Assembly: GCF_016862395.1 (NCBI RefSeq)
Contig: NZ_BOMW01000033.1
Coordinates: forward strand, 1-64,000
DNA: 64,000 bases
From: Actinoplanes siamensis
GTDB taxonomy: Bacteria > Actinomycetota > Actinomycetes > Mycobacteriales > Micromonosporaceae
Direction of reading: 5' to 3'
Shown here: piece after piece, positions 50,570 to 59,141 of the stretch
Position numbering within the stretch: position 1 is the first letter of the stretch
Layout of the letters: each line of letters opens with the position of its first letter
The notes under the pieces: model-generated
Told to the model about the DNA's origin: nothing
The model's database searches: none
The model's input: the letters and a program-made list of their open reading frames with translations, nothing else
Made by a program: the position numbers and the translations under genes

Positions 50570-51733
50570 ATGATCTCGGTTCTCGTCGTCGACGATTCCG
50601 TGGTGGTCCGTCGGCTGATCGTCGACGCTCTCGGGGAGGCGCCGGGCATCCAGGTGGTCGGCACCGCGGCGAACGGCCTGCTGGCCCAGGCCAAGATCGA
50701 TCAGCTCAAACCCGACGTGGTCACCATGGACATCGAGATGCCGGAGATGAACGGCATCGAAGCCGTGCGTGAACTGCGAAAACGGCACGCCGTACTGCCC
50801 GTGATCATGTTCAGCACGCTGTCCGCGGCGGGTGCCAGCGCCACGCTGGAGGCGCTCTCCGCGGGTGCCACCGACTACGTCACCAAGCCCAGCAACGTGG
50901 GTTCGGTGAAGGAGTCCATCGCGGCGGTGCGGGAGCAGCTCGTACCGAAGATCCAAGCACTCGGCGGCCGACGCCGGCCACCGGCCGCGGCGCCGCCGCG
51001 CGGCCCGGTCCCGGCCGCCGGCGCCCGGCCCGGCGCCCTGCCGGCGCGGCCCGGCCTGCCCCCGGCCAGCGCGGCCCGCCCGGCGACCGTGGGCCCGGCC
51101 CCGGTCCGCCCGGCCACCCGCCGCGGCACGCAGGGCCGGATCGACATCCTGGCCATCGGCTCCTCCACCGGCGGACCGGACGCGCTCACCAAGGTGCTGC
51201 TCGGCCTCCCGGCCGACCTGCCGGTGCCGGTGGTGATCACCCAGCACATGCCCCCCGTCTTCACCAAGATGTTCGCCGAGCGCCTGGACCGCAGCACCCC
51301 GCTGAGGGTGGTGGAGGCCGGCGACGGCATGGAGCTCGCGGCCGGCACGGTCTACATCGCCCCGGGCGACCGGCACCTGATCTTCAACCGCCGGGGCACC
51401 GCGACGCTCACCCAGCTCAGCAACGCACCACAGGAGAACTCCTGCCGGCCGGCCGTGGACGTGATGTTCCGGTCGGTGGCGGCTCTGTACGGCGGCACGG
51501 CATTCGCCGCCGTGCTCACAGGAATGGGACAAGACGGACGGGGTGGTGCGAAAGTGCTACGCGACGCGGGCGCCGAGATCTTGGCACAGGACGAGGCGAG
51601 CTCGGTGGTCTGGGGCATGCCCGGCGCCGTGGCCGGCGCCGGGCTGGCGGACGAGATCCTGCCCCTCGACCGGATCGCGGGCGCCCTGCTCAACCGGGTC
51701 CGGGTCGGGCGTTCCCCGGCGGTGGCGCGATGA
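50570..51733 (+). CDS. cheB: Protein-glutamate methylesterase CheB
   Basis: A 387-residue protein. Receiver with Asp54 in VVTMDIEMPEMNG, an Ala/Pro/Arg-rich linker of about 65 residues, then the methylesterase domain with IGSSTGGPDAL (nucleophile Ser), TQHMP (His) and LTGMGQDG (Asp). It demethylates or deamidates chemoreceptors. GAAGGGAG about 9 nt upstream supports ATG 50570. Confidence 0.95.
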   Translation: MISVLVVDDSVVVRRLIVDALGEAPGIQVVGTAANGLLAQAKIDQLKPDVVTMDIEMPEMNGIEAVRELRKRHAVLPVIMFSTLSAAGASATLEALSAGATDYVTKPSNVGSVKESIAAVREQLVPKIQALGGRRRPPAAAPPRGPVPAAGARPGALPARPGLPPASAARPATVGPAPVRPATRRGTQGRIDILAIGSSTGGPDALTKVLLGLPADLPVPVVITQHMPPVFTKMFAERLDRSTPLRVVEAGDGMELAAGTVYIAPGDRHLIFNRRGTATLTQLSNAPQENSCRPAVDVMFRSVAALYGGTAFAAVLTGMGQDGRGGAKVLRDAGAEILAQDEASSVVWGMPGAVAGAGLADEILPLDRIAGALLNRVRVGRSPAVAR

Positions 51734-52575
51734 CGCTCTCCCAGTCGGATTTCGCGTTCGTCTCCAACATGGTCCGCCGGGAGGCCTCGATCGTCCTGGC
51801 TCCCGGCAAGGAATACCTGGTCGAGGCTCGGCTGATCCCGGTGGCGCGGGCGATCGGGGCGGCCAACGTCAACGAGTTCCTGGCCGACCTGCAGCGCCGG
51901 CCGAACCCCCAGTTCCAACGCAAGATCATCGACGCGCTGACCACCAACGAGACGTCCTGGTTCCGGGACCGGGAGCCGTTCACCGCGCTCACCGACGTGG
52001 TGCTGCCCGAGCTGGTGAAGTCCCGCTCGGCCGGGCGCAAGCTGCGGTTCTGGTCTGCGGCCAGTTCCAGTGGCCAGGAGGCGTACAGCCTGGCGATCAC
52101 GCTGCAGGAGGCGTTGCCGGCCGGCTGGTCCTACGAGATCCAGGGCACCGACATCTCCACCGCGATGATCGAGCGCGCCGAGAAGGGCGAGTACAGCCAG
52201 GTCGAGGTCAACCGTGGCCTGCCGGCCACCCAGTTGGTGCAGTACTTCGAGCGGGCCGGCGCGCACTGGCGGATCATCCCGGCGTTGCGCCGCAACGTCT
52301 CGTTCAAGCACATGAGCCTGACCGCGCCGTTCCCGCCGATGCAGCCGTTCGACGTGATCTTCCTGCGCAACGTCCTCATCTACTTCGACGTCGCGACCAA
52401 ACGGCAGGTGCTGCAGAACGCCGCCAAGCTGCTCCGCCCGGACGGCTGGCTGTTCCTCGGCGCGGCCGAGACCACGATCGGGATCGACGACAACTACGAG
52501 CGGGTGGCCGCCGGCCGCACATCCGCCTACCGAATCCGTAATGCGGTGCCCGCGGGCGCCGGGAGAAGGGGATGA
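51730..52575 (+). CDS. cheR: Chemotaxis methyltransferase CheR
   Basis: A 281-residue SAM-dependent methyltransferase. TTNETSWFRDREPF, FWSAASSSGQEAYSLAI, GTDIS and FDVIFLRNVLIYFD are the family landmarks. It methylates chemoreceptor Glu residues. ATG overlaps the cheB stop (ATGA). Confidence 0.95.
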   Translation: MTLSQSDFAFVSNMVRREASIVLAPGKEYLVEARLIPVARAIGAANVNEFLADLQRRPNPQFQRKIIDALTTNETSWFRDREPFTALTDVVLPELVKSRSAGRKLRFWSAASSSGQEAYSLAITLQEALPAGWSYEIQGTDISTAMIERAEKGEYSQVEVNRGLPATQLVQYFERAGAHWRIIPALRRNVSFKHMSLTAPFPPMQPFDVIFLRNVLIYFDVATKRQVLQNAAKLLRPDGWLFLGAAETTIGIDDNYERVAAGRTSAYRIRNAVPAGAGRRG

Positions 52576-52967
52576 CGCCGATGCGCGCCATGGTGATCGA
52601 CGACTCGCGCGCGATGCGCATGATCCTCAAGCGCATCGTCACGAAGCTCAACTTCGAGGCGGTGGAGGCCGGCGACGGCAAGGAGGCGCTCGACCTGCTC
52701 GCCGACATGACGGAGGTGCCGGAAGTGGCCCTCATCGACTGGAACATGCCGAACATGAACGGGCTCGAGTTCGTCACGAAGGTCCGGGCCGATCCGCGGC
52801 TGCGTGAGATGACGCTGGTGATGGTCACCACCGAGAGCGAACAGAGCCAGATCGTACGGGCGCTCGCCGCGGGCGCCCACGAGTACGTGATCAAGCCCTT
52901 CACCGAGGGCGCCATGATCGAAAAGCTGGCCCTGCTGGGCCTCGTCCCGACCGGAGCGAACTCATGA
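52572..52967 (+). CDS. cheY: CheY-type response regulator
   Basis: A 131-residue single receiver. MVIDDSRAMR, Asp56 in VALIDWNMPNMNG, Thr in MVTTES and Lys in VIKPF. It carries the phosphosignal to the motor. ATG overlaps cheR (ATGA); an internal ATG at 52581 is possible. Confidence 0.93.
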   Translation: MTPMRAMVIDDSRAMRMILKRIVTKLNFEAVEAGDGKEALDLLADMTEVPEVALIDWNMPNMNGLEFVTKVRADPRLREMTLVMVTTESEQSQIVRALAAGAHEYVIKPFTEGAMIEKLALLGLVPTGANS

Positions 52968-53449
52968 GCGTCGAAGTCGAGGTAGACGAGAACGACCTCG
53001 CTGAGATGGTGGAACAGGTCTGGGAGTCGTACCTGGACCCGGAGGGCGTGAGCCCGCTGATGCAGACGTACGACGAGAACCAGCCCTCCGAGGTGCACTC
53101 CTCGGTCTCGATCACCGGATCCTGGAACGGGCACGTCGTGTACGCGTCCTCCCGGGCCGCCGCCCAGCGTGCCGCGGCCGCCTTCCTGGCCATGGAGCTG
53201 GACGAGGTCAGCGAGGAGGACATCTCCGACACGCTCGGCGAACTGGCGAACATCGTCGGCGGCAACGTCAAGGCGATGCTCCCGCCGGGGGCGCAGCTGT
53301 CGCTCCCGCAAGTTGTGCTCGCGCCGGAGGCCTCGGCGCGTTTCCCGAACACCGAACGCATCAGCGGCGTCTATGGACTCTGGGAAGGCGAGCCGGTGTC
53401 CATTTCGATGTGGCAGAGCAGCACCGACACGAAGGAGGAGGGTGCATGA
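52964..53449 (+). CDS. cheX: CheX-type CheY phosphatase
   Basis: A 161-residue protein of the CheX/CheC/FliY fold. ELANIVGGNVKAML carries the phosphatase pair Glu93 and Asn96. It should dephosphorylate CheY-P to reset the signal. Coupled by ATGA overlaps to the genes on both sides. Confidence 0.88.
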   Translation: MSVEVEVDENDLAEMVEQVWESYLDPEGVSPLMQTYDENQPSEVHSSVSITGSWNGHVVYASSRAAAQRAAAAFLAMELDEVSEEDISDTLGELANIVGGNVKAMLPPGAQLSLPQVVLAPEASARFPNTERISGVYGLWEGEPVSISMWQSSTDTKEEGA

Positions 53450-53808
53450 AGATCCTCATCGCCGATGACAGCCGGGTGATGCGGCAGATCGTCGTACGTA
53501 CCCTGCGGCAGGCCGGTTTCGGCGACCACGACCTGGTTGAGGCAGCCGACGGCCAGGAGGCCTTCGACAAGACCACGGCCGAGCAGCCGGATCTGGTCAT
53601 CTCCGACTGGAACATGCCGCACATGACGGGCATCGAGGTCCTGCGGCAGCTCCGGGCGGCCGGCAACAACGTCAAGTTCGGCTTCGTCACCTCGGAGTGC
53701 ACGCCCGAGATGAAGACCGCCGCGGAGGCCGCCGGTTCCGCCTTCTTCATCGTCAAACCCTTCACCGCTGAGCGATTCGACGAAGTCTTCGCTCCTATTT
53801 TGGGATGA
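53446..53808 (+). CDS. cheY: Second CheY-type response regulator
   Basis: A 120-residue receiver: IADDSRVMRQIV, Asp54 in LVISDWNMPHMTG, Thr in FVTSEC, Lys in FIVKPF. GAAGGAGGAG upstream. It may act as a phosphate sink or a second output next to the first CheY. Confidence 0.92.
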   Translation: MKILIADDSRVMRQIVVRTLRQAGFGDHDLVEAADGQEAFDKTTAEQPDLVISDWNMPHMTGIEVLRQLRAAGNNVKFGFVTSECTPEMKTAAEAAGSAFFIVKPFTAERFDEVFAPILG

Positions 53809-53815
53809 TTGCGAC

Positions 53816-54304
53816 ATGTCAGACGTCTCGGTTCTTCCCGGCTCTTTAGCCGTACGAAATCTGTTCGAGGACCTCCTCGGCCGTGAGGTCACGGTCAGCC
53901 CCGGTGAACCGCTCAGCGCGGAAGAGGTCCGGACCGCCACGGTCGCCATCTTCACCGACGCCAACCAGAAGATCTACGCGACCATGGGCATGCAGCTGAG
54001 CCTGGCGGCCAATGCCGGCGCCGCGCTCGGCCTGCTGCCGGCCGGCGCCGCCGAGGACAGCATCGACGAGAAGCAGCTCTTCCCGAACCTGGCGGAGAAC
54101 GTCTTCGAGTTGTGCAACATCTTCACCAGCCTGCTCAACCGGGAGGGCGCGCCGCACGTCAAGCTCTACCAGGTGATCTACCCGGGCATGGAGCTGCCGG
54201 GCGACGCCCGTGCGGTGCTGCTCGCGCTGGGCCGCCGGCTGGACCTGATGGTCGAGGTGAGCCGGTACGGCAAGGGCAAGCTCAGCCTGTCGCTGGCGCC
54301 CTGA
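53816..54304 (+). CDS. CheX/CheC-like protein
   Basis: A 162-residue protein. LAENVFELCNIFTSLLNREG holds an E-x-x-N pair (Glu98, Asn101) like CheX, and the size fits the CheC/CheX fold, but the rest is too diverged to name with certainty. It may be a second phosphatase for the second CheY. It is the last gene before the operon terminator. Confidence 0.7.
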   Translation: MSDVSVLPGSLAVRNLFEDLLGREVTVSPGEPLSAEEVRTATVAIFTDANQKIYATMGMQLSLAANAGAALGLLPAGAAEDSIDEKQLFPNLAENVFELCNIFTSLLNREGAPHVKLYQVIYPGMELPGDARAVLLALGRRLDLMVEVSRYGKGKLSLSLAP

Positions 54305-54356
54305 GGCCGCGGCACGACCGCGCCCGCCGGCGCGGACCATCTGAAGATCTCCGGTA

Positions 54357-54389
54357 GCGGGCCCACCTTCCCGGTGGGCCCGCTTTTTT
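54357..54389 (+). terminator. Strong Rho-independent terminator of the chemotaxis operon
   Basis: GCGGGCCCACC (54357-54367) pairs perfectly with GGTGGGCCCGC (54373-54383), a TTCCC loop between, followed by six T. Confidence 0.96.
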
Positions 54390-54394
54390 GTGGC

Positions 54395-54421
54395 TAAGCA
54401 AATCCTGGACCGGGCCGAAGC
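54395..54421 (+). promoter_or_regulatory. FliA/WhiG-type (sigma-28) promoter for the flgD operon
   Basis: TAAGCAAA (54395-54402), N11, GCCGAAGC (54414-54421). This is the sigma-28 arrangement TAAA....N11-GCCGATAA with correct spacing, 5 bp past the terminator and 35 bp before ATG 54456. A dedicated motility sigma factor should read it. Confidence 0.8.
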
Positions 54422-54455
54422 TTAGGTTGAGCTCGCCAAGGGACAGGAGAAGCCA

Positions 54456-54902
54456 ATGACCTCCCCGACCTCTGGAATCGGCGCCAACGGCGCCTCTTCG
54501 GAAGCCGCGCAGGCGGCCGCCGCACTCAAGGCGGAAGCCGCGAAGCAGCAGGCCAAGAGCAAGGACCTGGGTGACAAGGACACCTTCTTGAAGCTGCTGG
54601 TGGCCCAGTTGAAGTACCAGGACCCGTCGAACCCGGCGGACTCGACCCAGTTCCTCGCGCAGACCGCGCAGTTCACCCAGGTCGAGAAGCTGGAAGACAT
54701 GATCAGCATGATGAAGGGCCAGCGGATGACCAGCGCCAGCATGCTGGTCGGCAAGACCGTCACGTACCAGGACGCGCTCGGTCAGACGCAGACCGGGGTC
54801 GTGTCCGCGGCGAAGCTCAACGGAGACAGCGAACCGACCCTCAAGGTCGGGAACACGGATGTGGAGCTGTCCAAGGTCACGGAGATTCAGCAGACCGCCT
54901 GA
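54456..54902 (+). CDS. flgD: Flagellar hook-capping scaffold protein FlgD
   Basis: A 148-residue FlgD with DKDTFLKLLVAQLKYQDPSNPADSTQFLAQTAQFTQVEKLEDM, the conserved FlgD N-terminal domain. The C-terminal Ig/Tudor part is short compared with the approximately 230-residue enterobacterial protein. It caps the growing hook. GGGACAGGAG upstream; first gene after the sigma-28 promoter. Confidence 0.93.
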   Translation: MTSPTSGIGANGASSEAAQAAAALKAEAAKQQAKSKDLGDKDTFLKLLVAQLKYQDPSNPADSTQFLAQTAQFTQVEKLEDMISMMKGQRMTSASMLVGKTVTYQDALGQTQTGVVSAAKLNGDSEPTLKVGNTDVELSKVTEIQQTA

Positions 54903-54955
54903 TAAGACCGCCCGATTCGTAGTTCCGTTTCCCCGATCTTTAAGGACGATCTTTT

Positions 54956-56230
54956 ATGCTGCGTTCTCTCTACTCCGGTATCAGTGGCCTGCACGCGCAC
55001 CAGCAGATGATGGACGTCACCGGTAACAACATCGCGAACGTCAACACGGTTGGCTACAAGGCCTCCTCGGTCCAGTTCGAGGACACCCTGAGCCAGATGA
55101 TCGGCGCGGCCGGCTCGCCGCAGGGCGGCATGGGCGGCACCAACCCGGCGCAGGTCGGTCTCGGTGTCCGGGTCGCCGGCATCACCTCGAACTTCAGCCA
55201 GGGCTCCGCCCAGACCACCGGCAAGTCCGGCGACATGATGATCCAGGGCGACGGCTTCTTCATCACCCGCAGCGGCAACGAGCAGCTCTACACCCGGGCC
55301 GGATCGTTCTTCTTCGACGCCAACGGCACGCTGGTCAGCACCACCGGTGAGCCGGTGCAGGGCTGGACCGCTGTCGACGGCGTGGTCAACACCCAGGGCC
55401 AGCCGGGCGACATCAAGATGCCGATCGGCGCCACCATCCCGCCGGCGAAGACCAGCTCGATCATGCTGAAGGGCAACCTGACCAGCGACTACCCGGAGAA
55501 CAAGCTGGCCGCCGAGGCCGTGATCTCGGTTCCGGTGAAGGTCTTCGACGAGAAGGGCGCGACGCACACGGTGACCGCCAAGTTCACCCGTACCGTCGAC
55601 CCGCAGCGGGACAGGAACACGGTCCCGGACACGACGTGGGACGTCGAGCTCTTCGACGAGGAGAACAACTCGCTCGCCAAGGTCGCCGACGGCCTCGACC
55701 TGACCAGCGGAAAGGCGATCGTCGCGAACTCCGACACGTCCAGCGGCGGCGCGCTGAACAAGGACGGCGACCTGATCATCGGTGACTACAAGCTCAACCT
55801 GGCAGATGTCACCATGTACTCGGGCGCGACCGACGCGCGGGTGTTCTCCACCGACGGCCAGACCGCCGGCGCGCTCACCTCGCTGGCGTACACCGTCTCG
55901 GACACCGGTGAGATCGTCGGCGTCTACAGCAACGGCCTGAAGCAGACGCTCGGGCAGGTCGCCATGGCCACCTTCAAGAACGTCAACGGCCTGGAGAAGG
56001 TCGGCAACTCGCTGTACCGCAGCAGTGTCAACTCCGGGTACGCCCAGGTGGGCCAGCCCGGCAGCGCCGGCATGGGCCAGGTGATCAGCGGCTCCCTGGA
56101 GATGTCGAACGTCGACCTCGCCCAGGAGTTCACGAACCTCGTCGTGGCCCAACGCGGCTTCCAGGCCAACTCCAAAATCATCACGACCTCCGACGAGCTG
56201 CTCCAGGAGCTCGTCAGCATGAAGCGTTAG
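54956..56230 (+). CDS. flgE: Flagellar hook protein FlgE
   Basis: A 424-residue hook protein. MLRSLYSGISGLHAHQQMMDVTGNNIANVNTVGYKASSVQFED is the rod/hook N-terminal motif, and the C-terminus ends with SNVDLAQEFTNLVVAQRGFQANSKIITTSDELLQEL, the D0 coiled-coil. D1/D2 lie between. Polymerises into the flexible hook. Confidence 0.96.
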   Translation: MLRSLYSGISGLHAHQQMMDVTGNNIANVNTVGYKASSVQFEDTLSQMIGAAGSPQGGMGGTNPAQVGLGVRVAGITSNFSQGSAQTTGKSGDMMIQGDGFFITRSGNEQLYTRAGSFFFDANGTLVSTTGEPVQGWTAVDGVVNTQGQPGDIKMPIGATIPPAKTSSIMLKGNLTSDYPENKLAAEAVISVPVKVFDEKGATHTVTAKFTRTVDPQRDRNTVPDTTWDVELFDEENNSLAKVADGLDLTSGKAIVANSDTSSGGALNKDGDLIIGDYKLNLADVTMYSGATDARVFSTDGQTAGALTSLAYTVSDTGEIVGVYSNGLKQTLGQVAMATFKNVNGLEKVGNSLYRSSVNSGYAQVGQPGSAGMGQVISGSLEMSNVDLAQEFTNLVVAQRGFQANSKIITTSDELLQELVSMKR

Positions 56231-56344
56231 TCGTAGCAGCAGTCTCTCGGCCGGCGGCCGGGGCGGGCATCCGTGCCCGCCCCGGCCGCTGTCGTGTGCG
56301 CGCCGGAGCGCGGCAGCTCGCACCCGGAAAGCGACCACCTCGAT

Positions 56345-56373
56345 CTCATCGGCAACCGAGGTCGGGCCGAAGT
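56345..56373 (+). promoter_or_regulatory. Weak FliA-type promoter candidate before flbD
   Basis: GGGCCGAAG (56364-56372) repeats the -10 of the flgD promoter. An upstream CTCAT (56345-56349) at 16-17 nt could be the -35. The -35 is poor, so this is tentative. Confidence 0.4.
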
Positions 56374-56435
56374 ACTAGGCGTAGGGCCACGGAGGGCCCG
56401 ACACCAGCCCAGGACGACCCAAGGACGGAACAGTC

Positions 56436-56717
56436 TTGATCCTCGTAACTCGCATCAACGGTGCCGTGTTCGCGCTGAACCCGGACCTGGTCGAGCGTGT
56501 GGACTGCACGCCCGACACGGTCGTCACCCTGGTGGACGGCACCAAGTACGTCATCGCCGAGTCGGTGCCCGAATTCATCGACTCGGTGCGTCACTACCGC
56601 GCCTCGCTCATCGCCCAGGCGAGCCGTATGGAGCCCGAGCCCACGGCTGCCCACTCCTCGTCGGATGACGACGAGCTCGACGCCAAGGTGCTCCCGCTGC
56701 ACCGGAAGGAACGCTGA
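56436..56717 (+). CDS. flbD: FlbD/SwrD-family flagellar protein
   Basis: A 93-residue protein. ILVTRINGAVFALNPDLVERVDCTPDTVVTLVDGTKYVIAES is the small beta-rich FlbD core found before motA in many flagellar operons. SwrD in Bacillus raises motor torque. The tail is acidic. TTG 56436 is preceded by AAGGACGG. The stop overlaps motA. Confidence 0.9.
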   Translation: MILVTRINGAVFALNPDLVERVDCTPDTVVTLVDGTKYVIAESVPEFIDSVRHYRASLIAQASRMEPEPTAAHSSSDDDELDAKVLPLHRKER

Positions 56718-57508
56718 TGGACATCTCAACCATCGTCGGAGTGCTCGCCGGCCTGGCGATCGTCTTCACCGTCCAGATCCTGGAAGGTGGCTCGCCGGCC
56801 TCCATCCTGCTGATCCCGTCGATGCTGCTGGTCTTCGGCGGCGCCTTCGCGGCCGCCATGGCCGGCGGTGTCCTCAAGGACGCGACCGGGTTCGTCGGGG
56901 TGCTGAAGAAGGCCTTCACCGCCAAGGTGACGCCGCCGACCCAGCTGCTCGACAACGTCGTGAAGCTGGCCGAGCGGGCCCGCCGCGAGGGCCTGCTGGC
57001 CCTCGAGGACGCGGTCAAGACGGTCGATCACCCGTTCCTCAAGCGCGGTCTGCAGCTGGCCATCGACGGCACCGACCCGGACGAGCTGCACGACATCCTG
57101 CACGCCGAGGTCGCCGCGAAGAAGAAGGCCGACAACGCGGCCAAGAAGTTCTTCGAGAACATGGGCGGCTACGCCCCGACGATCGGCATCATCGGCACGG
57201 TCATGGGCCTGGTGCACGTGCTGGAGAACCTCGACAAGCCCGAGACCCTGGGCCACTCGATCTCCGCGGCGTTCGTCGCCACCCTGTGGGGCGTGCTGAG
57301 CGCGAACATCATCTGGCTCCCGATGGCGGCTCGCCTGACGCGGCTCAGCGCGGTCGAGGCCGAGGAGATGGAGCTGGTGATCGACGGTGTCCTGGCGATC
57401 CAGGCCGGCTCGAACCCGCGTCTGGTGGCCCAGAAGCTGCGCAGCCTGCTTCCGCCGGACGAGATGAAGAAGGCTGAGGCCGCGGCCTCCTCGAAGAAGG
57501 CGGCCTGA
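56717..57508 (+). CDS. motA: Flagellar stator protein MotA
   Basis: A 263-residue protein with four membrane segments. MDISTIVGVLAGLAIVFTVQILEGGS and NMGGYAPTIGIIGTVMGLVHVLENL carry the channel Pro and Thr of MotA. The cytoplasmic loop between segments 2 and 3 (AERARREGLLALED) contacts the rotor. With MotB it makes the proton (or sodium) channel of the motor. Confidence 0.95.
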   Translation: MDISTIVGVLAGLAIVFTVQILEGGSPASILLIPSMLLVFGGAFAAAMAGGVLKDATGFVGVLKKAFTAKVTPPTQLLDNVVKLAERARREGLLALEDAVKTVDHPFLKRGLQLAIDGTDPDELHDILHAEVAAKKKADNAAKKFFENMGGYAPTIGIIGTVMGLVHVLENLDKPETLGHSISAAFVATLWGVLSANIIWLPMAARLTRLSAVEAEEMELVIDGVLAIQAGSNPRLVAQKLRSLLPPDEMKKAEAAASSKKAA

Positions 57509-57512
57509 TCAG

Positions 57513-58595
57513 ATGAGTTCCGGTGGCGGGGGCGCCAAGCGCAAGAAGAAGGGCCATGAGGAGCACGAGGAGCACGTCAACCACGAGCGCTGGCTCGTGT
57601 CGTACGCGGACATGCTCACCCTGCTGTTCGTCCTCTTCGTCGTCCTGTTCTCGATGAGTGACGTCAACCAGAAGAAGTTCGCCCAGCTGGCGCAGGGCCT
57701 CTCGGCGGGCTTCGGTGCCAAGAGCGCCGCTTTCACCGGCAACTACGCACCGCTGGACGGCGCTTCGAACAACGCCCAGATCGTGCAGATCGACCCGGGC
57801 TCCAACCCGGGTGACGGCTCCTCCGGGACCGAGGGCCTGAACCAGAAGCAGAAGGAGGCGGTCGAGCGGGCGGTGCGGGCCGAGGACCGCAAGAAGGCCT
57901 CCGCGAACGCCGAGAAGGCGGCCGCGGAAGCCGACAACATGAAGGCGATCGAGAACAAGATCTCGGACGCCCTGGCCGCCGCGAAGCTGCTCAACAACGT
58001 GAAGTTCACGATCGACCAGCGCGGTCTGATCATCACCGTGGTGACCAACGAGGTCGTCTTCGCCGGCGACCGGGCGGACCTCCGCCCGACCGGCGCGAAG
58101 ATCCTCGGCGCGATCGCTCCGACGCTGGCGAAGCTGCCGAACAAGATCGAGGTGGACGGCAACACCAACCAGCTGAACACGAAGACCAAGTACTACCCGA
58201 GCGGCTGGGAGCTCTCCTCGGCGCGGGCCTCCACCACGGTCCGGTACTTCACCTCGCACGGCATCCCGAAGAAGCGGCTCAGCGCGGTCGGCTTCTCCGA
58301 CACCAAGCCGCTGATCGACCCGAAGGACCCACGGTCGATCACGATGAACCGCCGGGTGGACGTGGTCGTGCTGACCATGCTCACCGCCGACCAGGCGGCG
58401 CTGCTGCCCGCGGCGGCCGGCCAGGACGGCAAGCTGCACACCGGCCAGACCACCGCGCAGGCCAAGGCCGCCGCGGAGGCCGCGGCCAAGAAGGCGGAGG
58501 CGGACAACGCCTCCGGGAGCACCGGCACGACCGGCACGTCGGACCCGGCGACCGGCACCAACAGCACGCTGATCACCGCTGACACGCACAACTGA
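57513..58595 (+). CDS. motB: Flagellar stator protein MotB
   Basis: A 360-residue protein. Lys-rich cytosolic start, one membrane span WLVSYADMLTLLFVLFVVLF with the essential ion-binding Asp33, then a linker with coiled-coil (RKKASANAEKAAAEADNM) and an OmpA-like peptidoglycan-binding domain (SSARASTTVRYFTSHGIPKKRLSAVGFS). A long Ala/Thr-rich tail after about residue 305 is extra. Confidence 0.95.
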   Translation: MSSGGGGAKRKKKGHEEHEEHVNHERWLVSYADMLTLLFVLFVVLFSMSDVNQKKFAQLAQGLSAGFGAKSAAFTGNYAPLDGASNNAQIVQIDPGSNPGDGSSGTEGLNQKQKEAVERAVRAEDRKKASANAEKAAAEADNMKAIENKISDALAAAKLLNNVKFTIDQRGLIITVVTNEVVFAGDRADLRPTGAKILGAIAPTLAKLPNKIEVDGNTNQLNTKTKYYPSGWELSSARASTTVRYFTSHGIPKKRLSAVGFSDTKPLIDPKDPRSITMNRRVDVVVLTMLTADQAALLPAAAGQDGKLHTGQTTAQAKAAAEAAAKKAEADNASGSTGTTGTSDPATGTNSTLITADTHN

Positions 58596-58610
58596 CCGGG
58601 GGGAGTTCTG

Positions 58611-59066
58611 ATGGCAGACGAGAAGGACGCGGCCGCGGAAGCGCCGAAGAAGTCGAACAAGATGATGATGATCGTCATCGCCCTGGCACTGGTGGTGCTG
58701 GGCGGCGGTGGAGCCGGGGCGTTCTTCATGCTCAAGGGCGACAAGGCCGAGGCGAAGACGCCGGAGAAGGGCATCGTCACCGCGGCGGAGAACACCATCA
58801 CGGTGAACCTCGCCGACGGGCACTACCTCAAGCTCGGATTCGCCCTGCTGCAGACCAAGGACACCGGCTCGGAGGCGGTCGACCTGAGCGAGGCGTACGA
58901 GCTGGCGATCGACGAGTACACCGGCAGGACGGTGGCCGAGCTCTCCACCGACGAGGGCCGCGCGAAGATCAAGGCGGAGCTGGTGGCCAAGCTGGTCAAG
59001 GCCTACACGGTGGACGGCACGCAGGAGGTCATGGACATCTACTACACCTCCTTCGTGACGCAGTAA
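58611..59066 (+). CDS. fliL: Flagellar basal-body-associated protein FliL
   Basis: A 151-residue protein with one N-terminal membrane span (MMMIVIALALVVLGGGGAGAFFML) and an extracytoplasmic domain: NLADGHYLKLGFALLQT, ELSTDEGRAKIKAELV, MDIYYTSFVTQ. FliL surrounds the stator and supports torque. 15 bp after motB. Confidence 0.93.
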   Translation: MADEKDAAAEAPKKSNKMMMIVIALALVVLGGGGAGAFFMLKGDKAEAKTPEKGIVTAAENTITVNLADGHYLKLGFALLQTKDTGSEAVDLSEAYELAIDEYTGRTVAELSTDEGRAKIKAELVAKLVKAYTVDGTQEVMDIYYTSFVTQ

Positions 59067-59079
59067 CGGCCGGGCGGCG

Positions 59080-59115
59080 GTCTGGGCGGGTCTCTTCGGG
59101 GAGGCCCGCCCAGAC
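59080..59115 (+). other. Strong hairpin inside the flagellar operon
   Basis: GTCTGGGCGGG (59080-59090) pairs perfectly with CCCGCCCAGAC (59105-59115); the loop includes TTCG. No T-tract follows, so it probably affects mRNA processing or expression ratio between fliL and fliM. Confidence 0.65.
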
Positions 59116-59141
59116 GTGTATCGGGGGCAGAAAACGGCCCC

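Noticed and set aside
59080-59115. Terminator between fliL and fliM
   Set aside because: Perfect stem but no T-tract, and the flanking genes belong to one conserved operon order.
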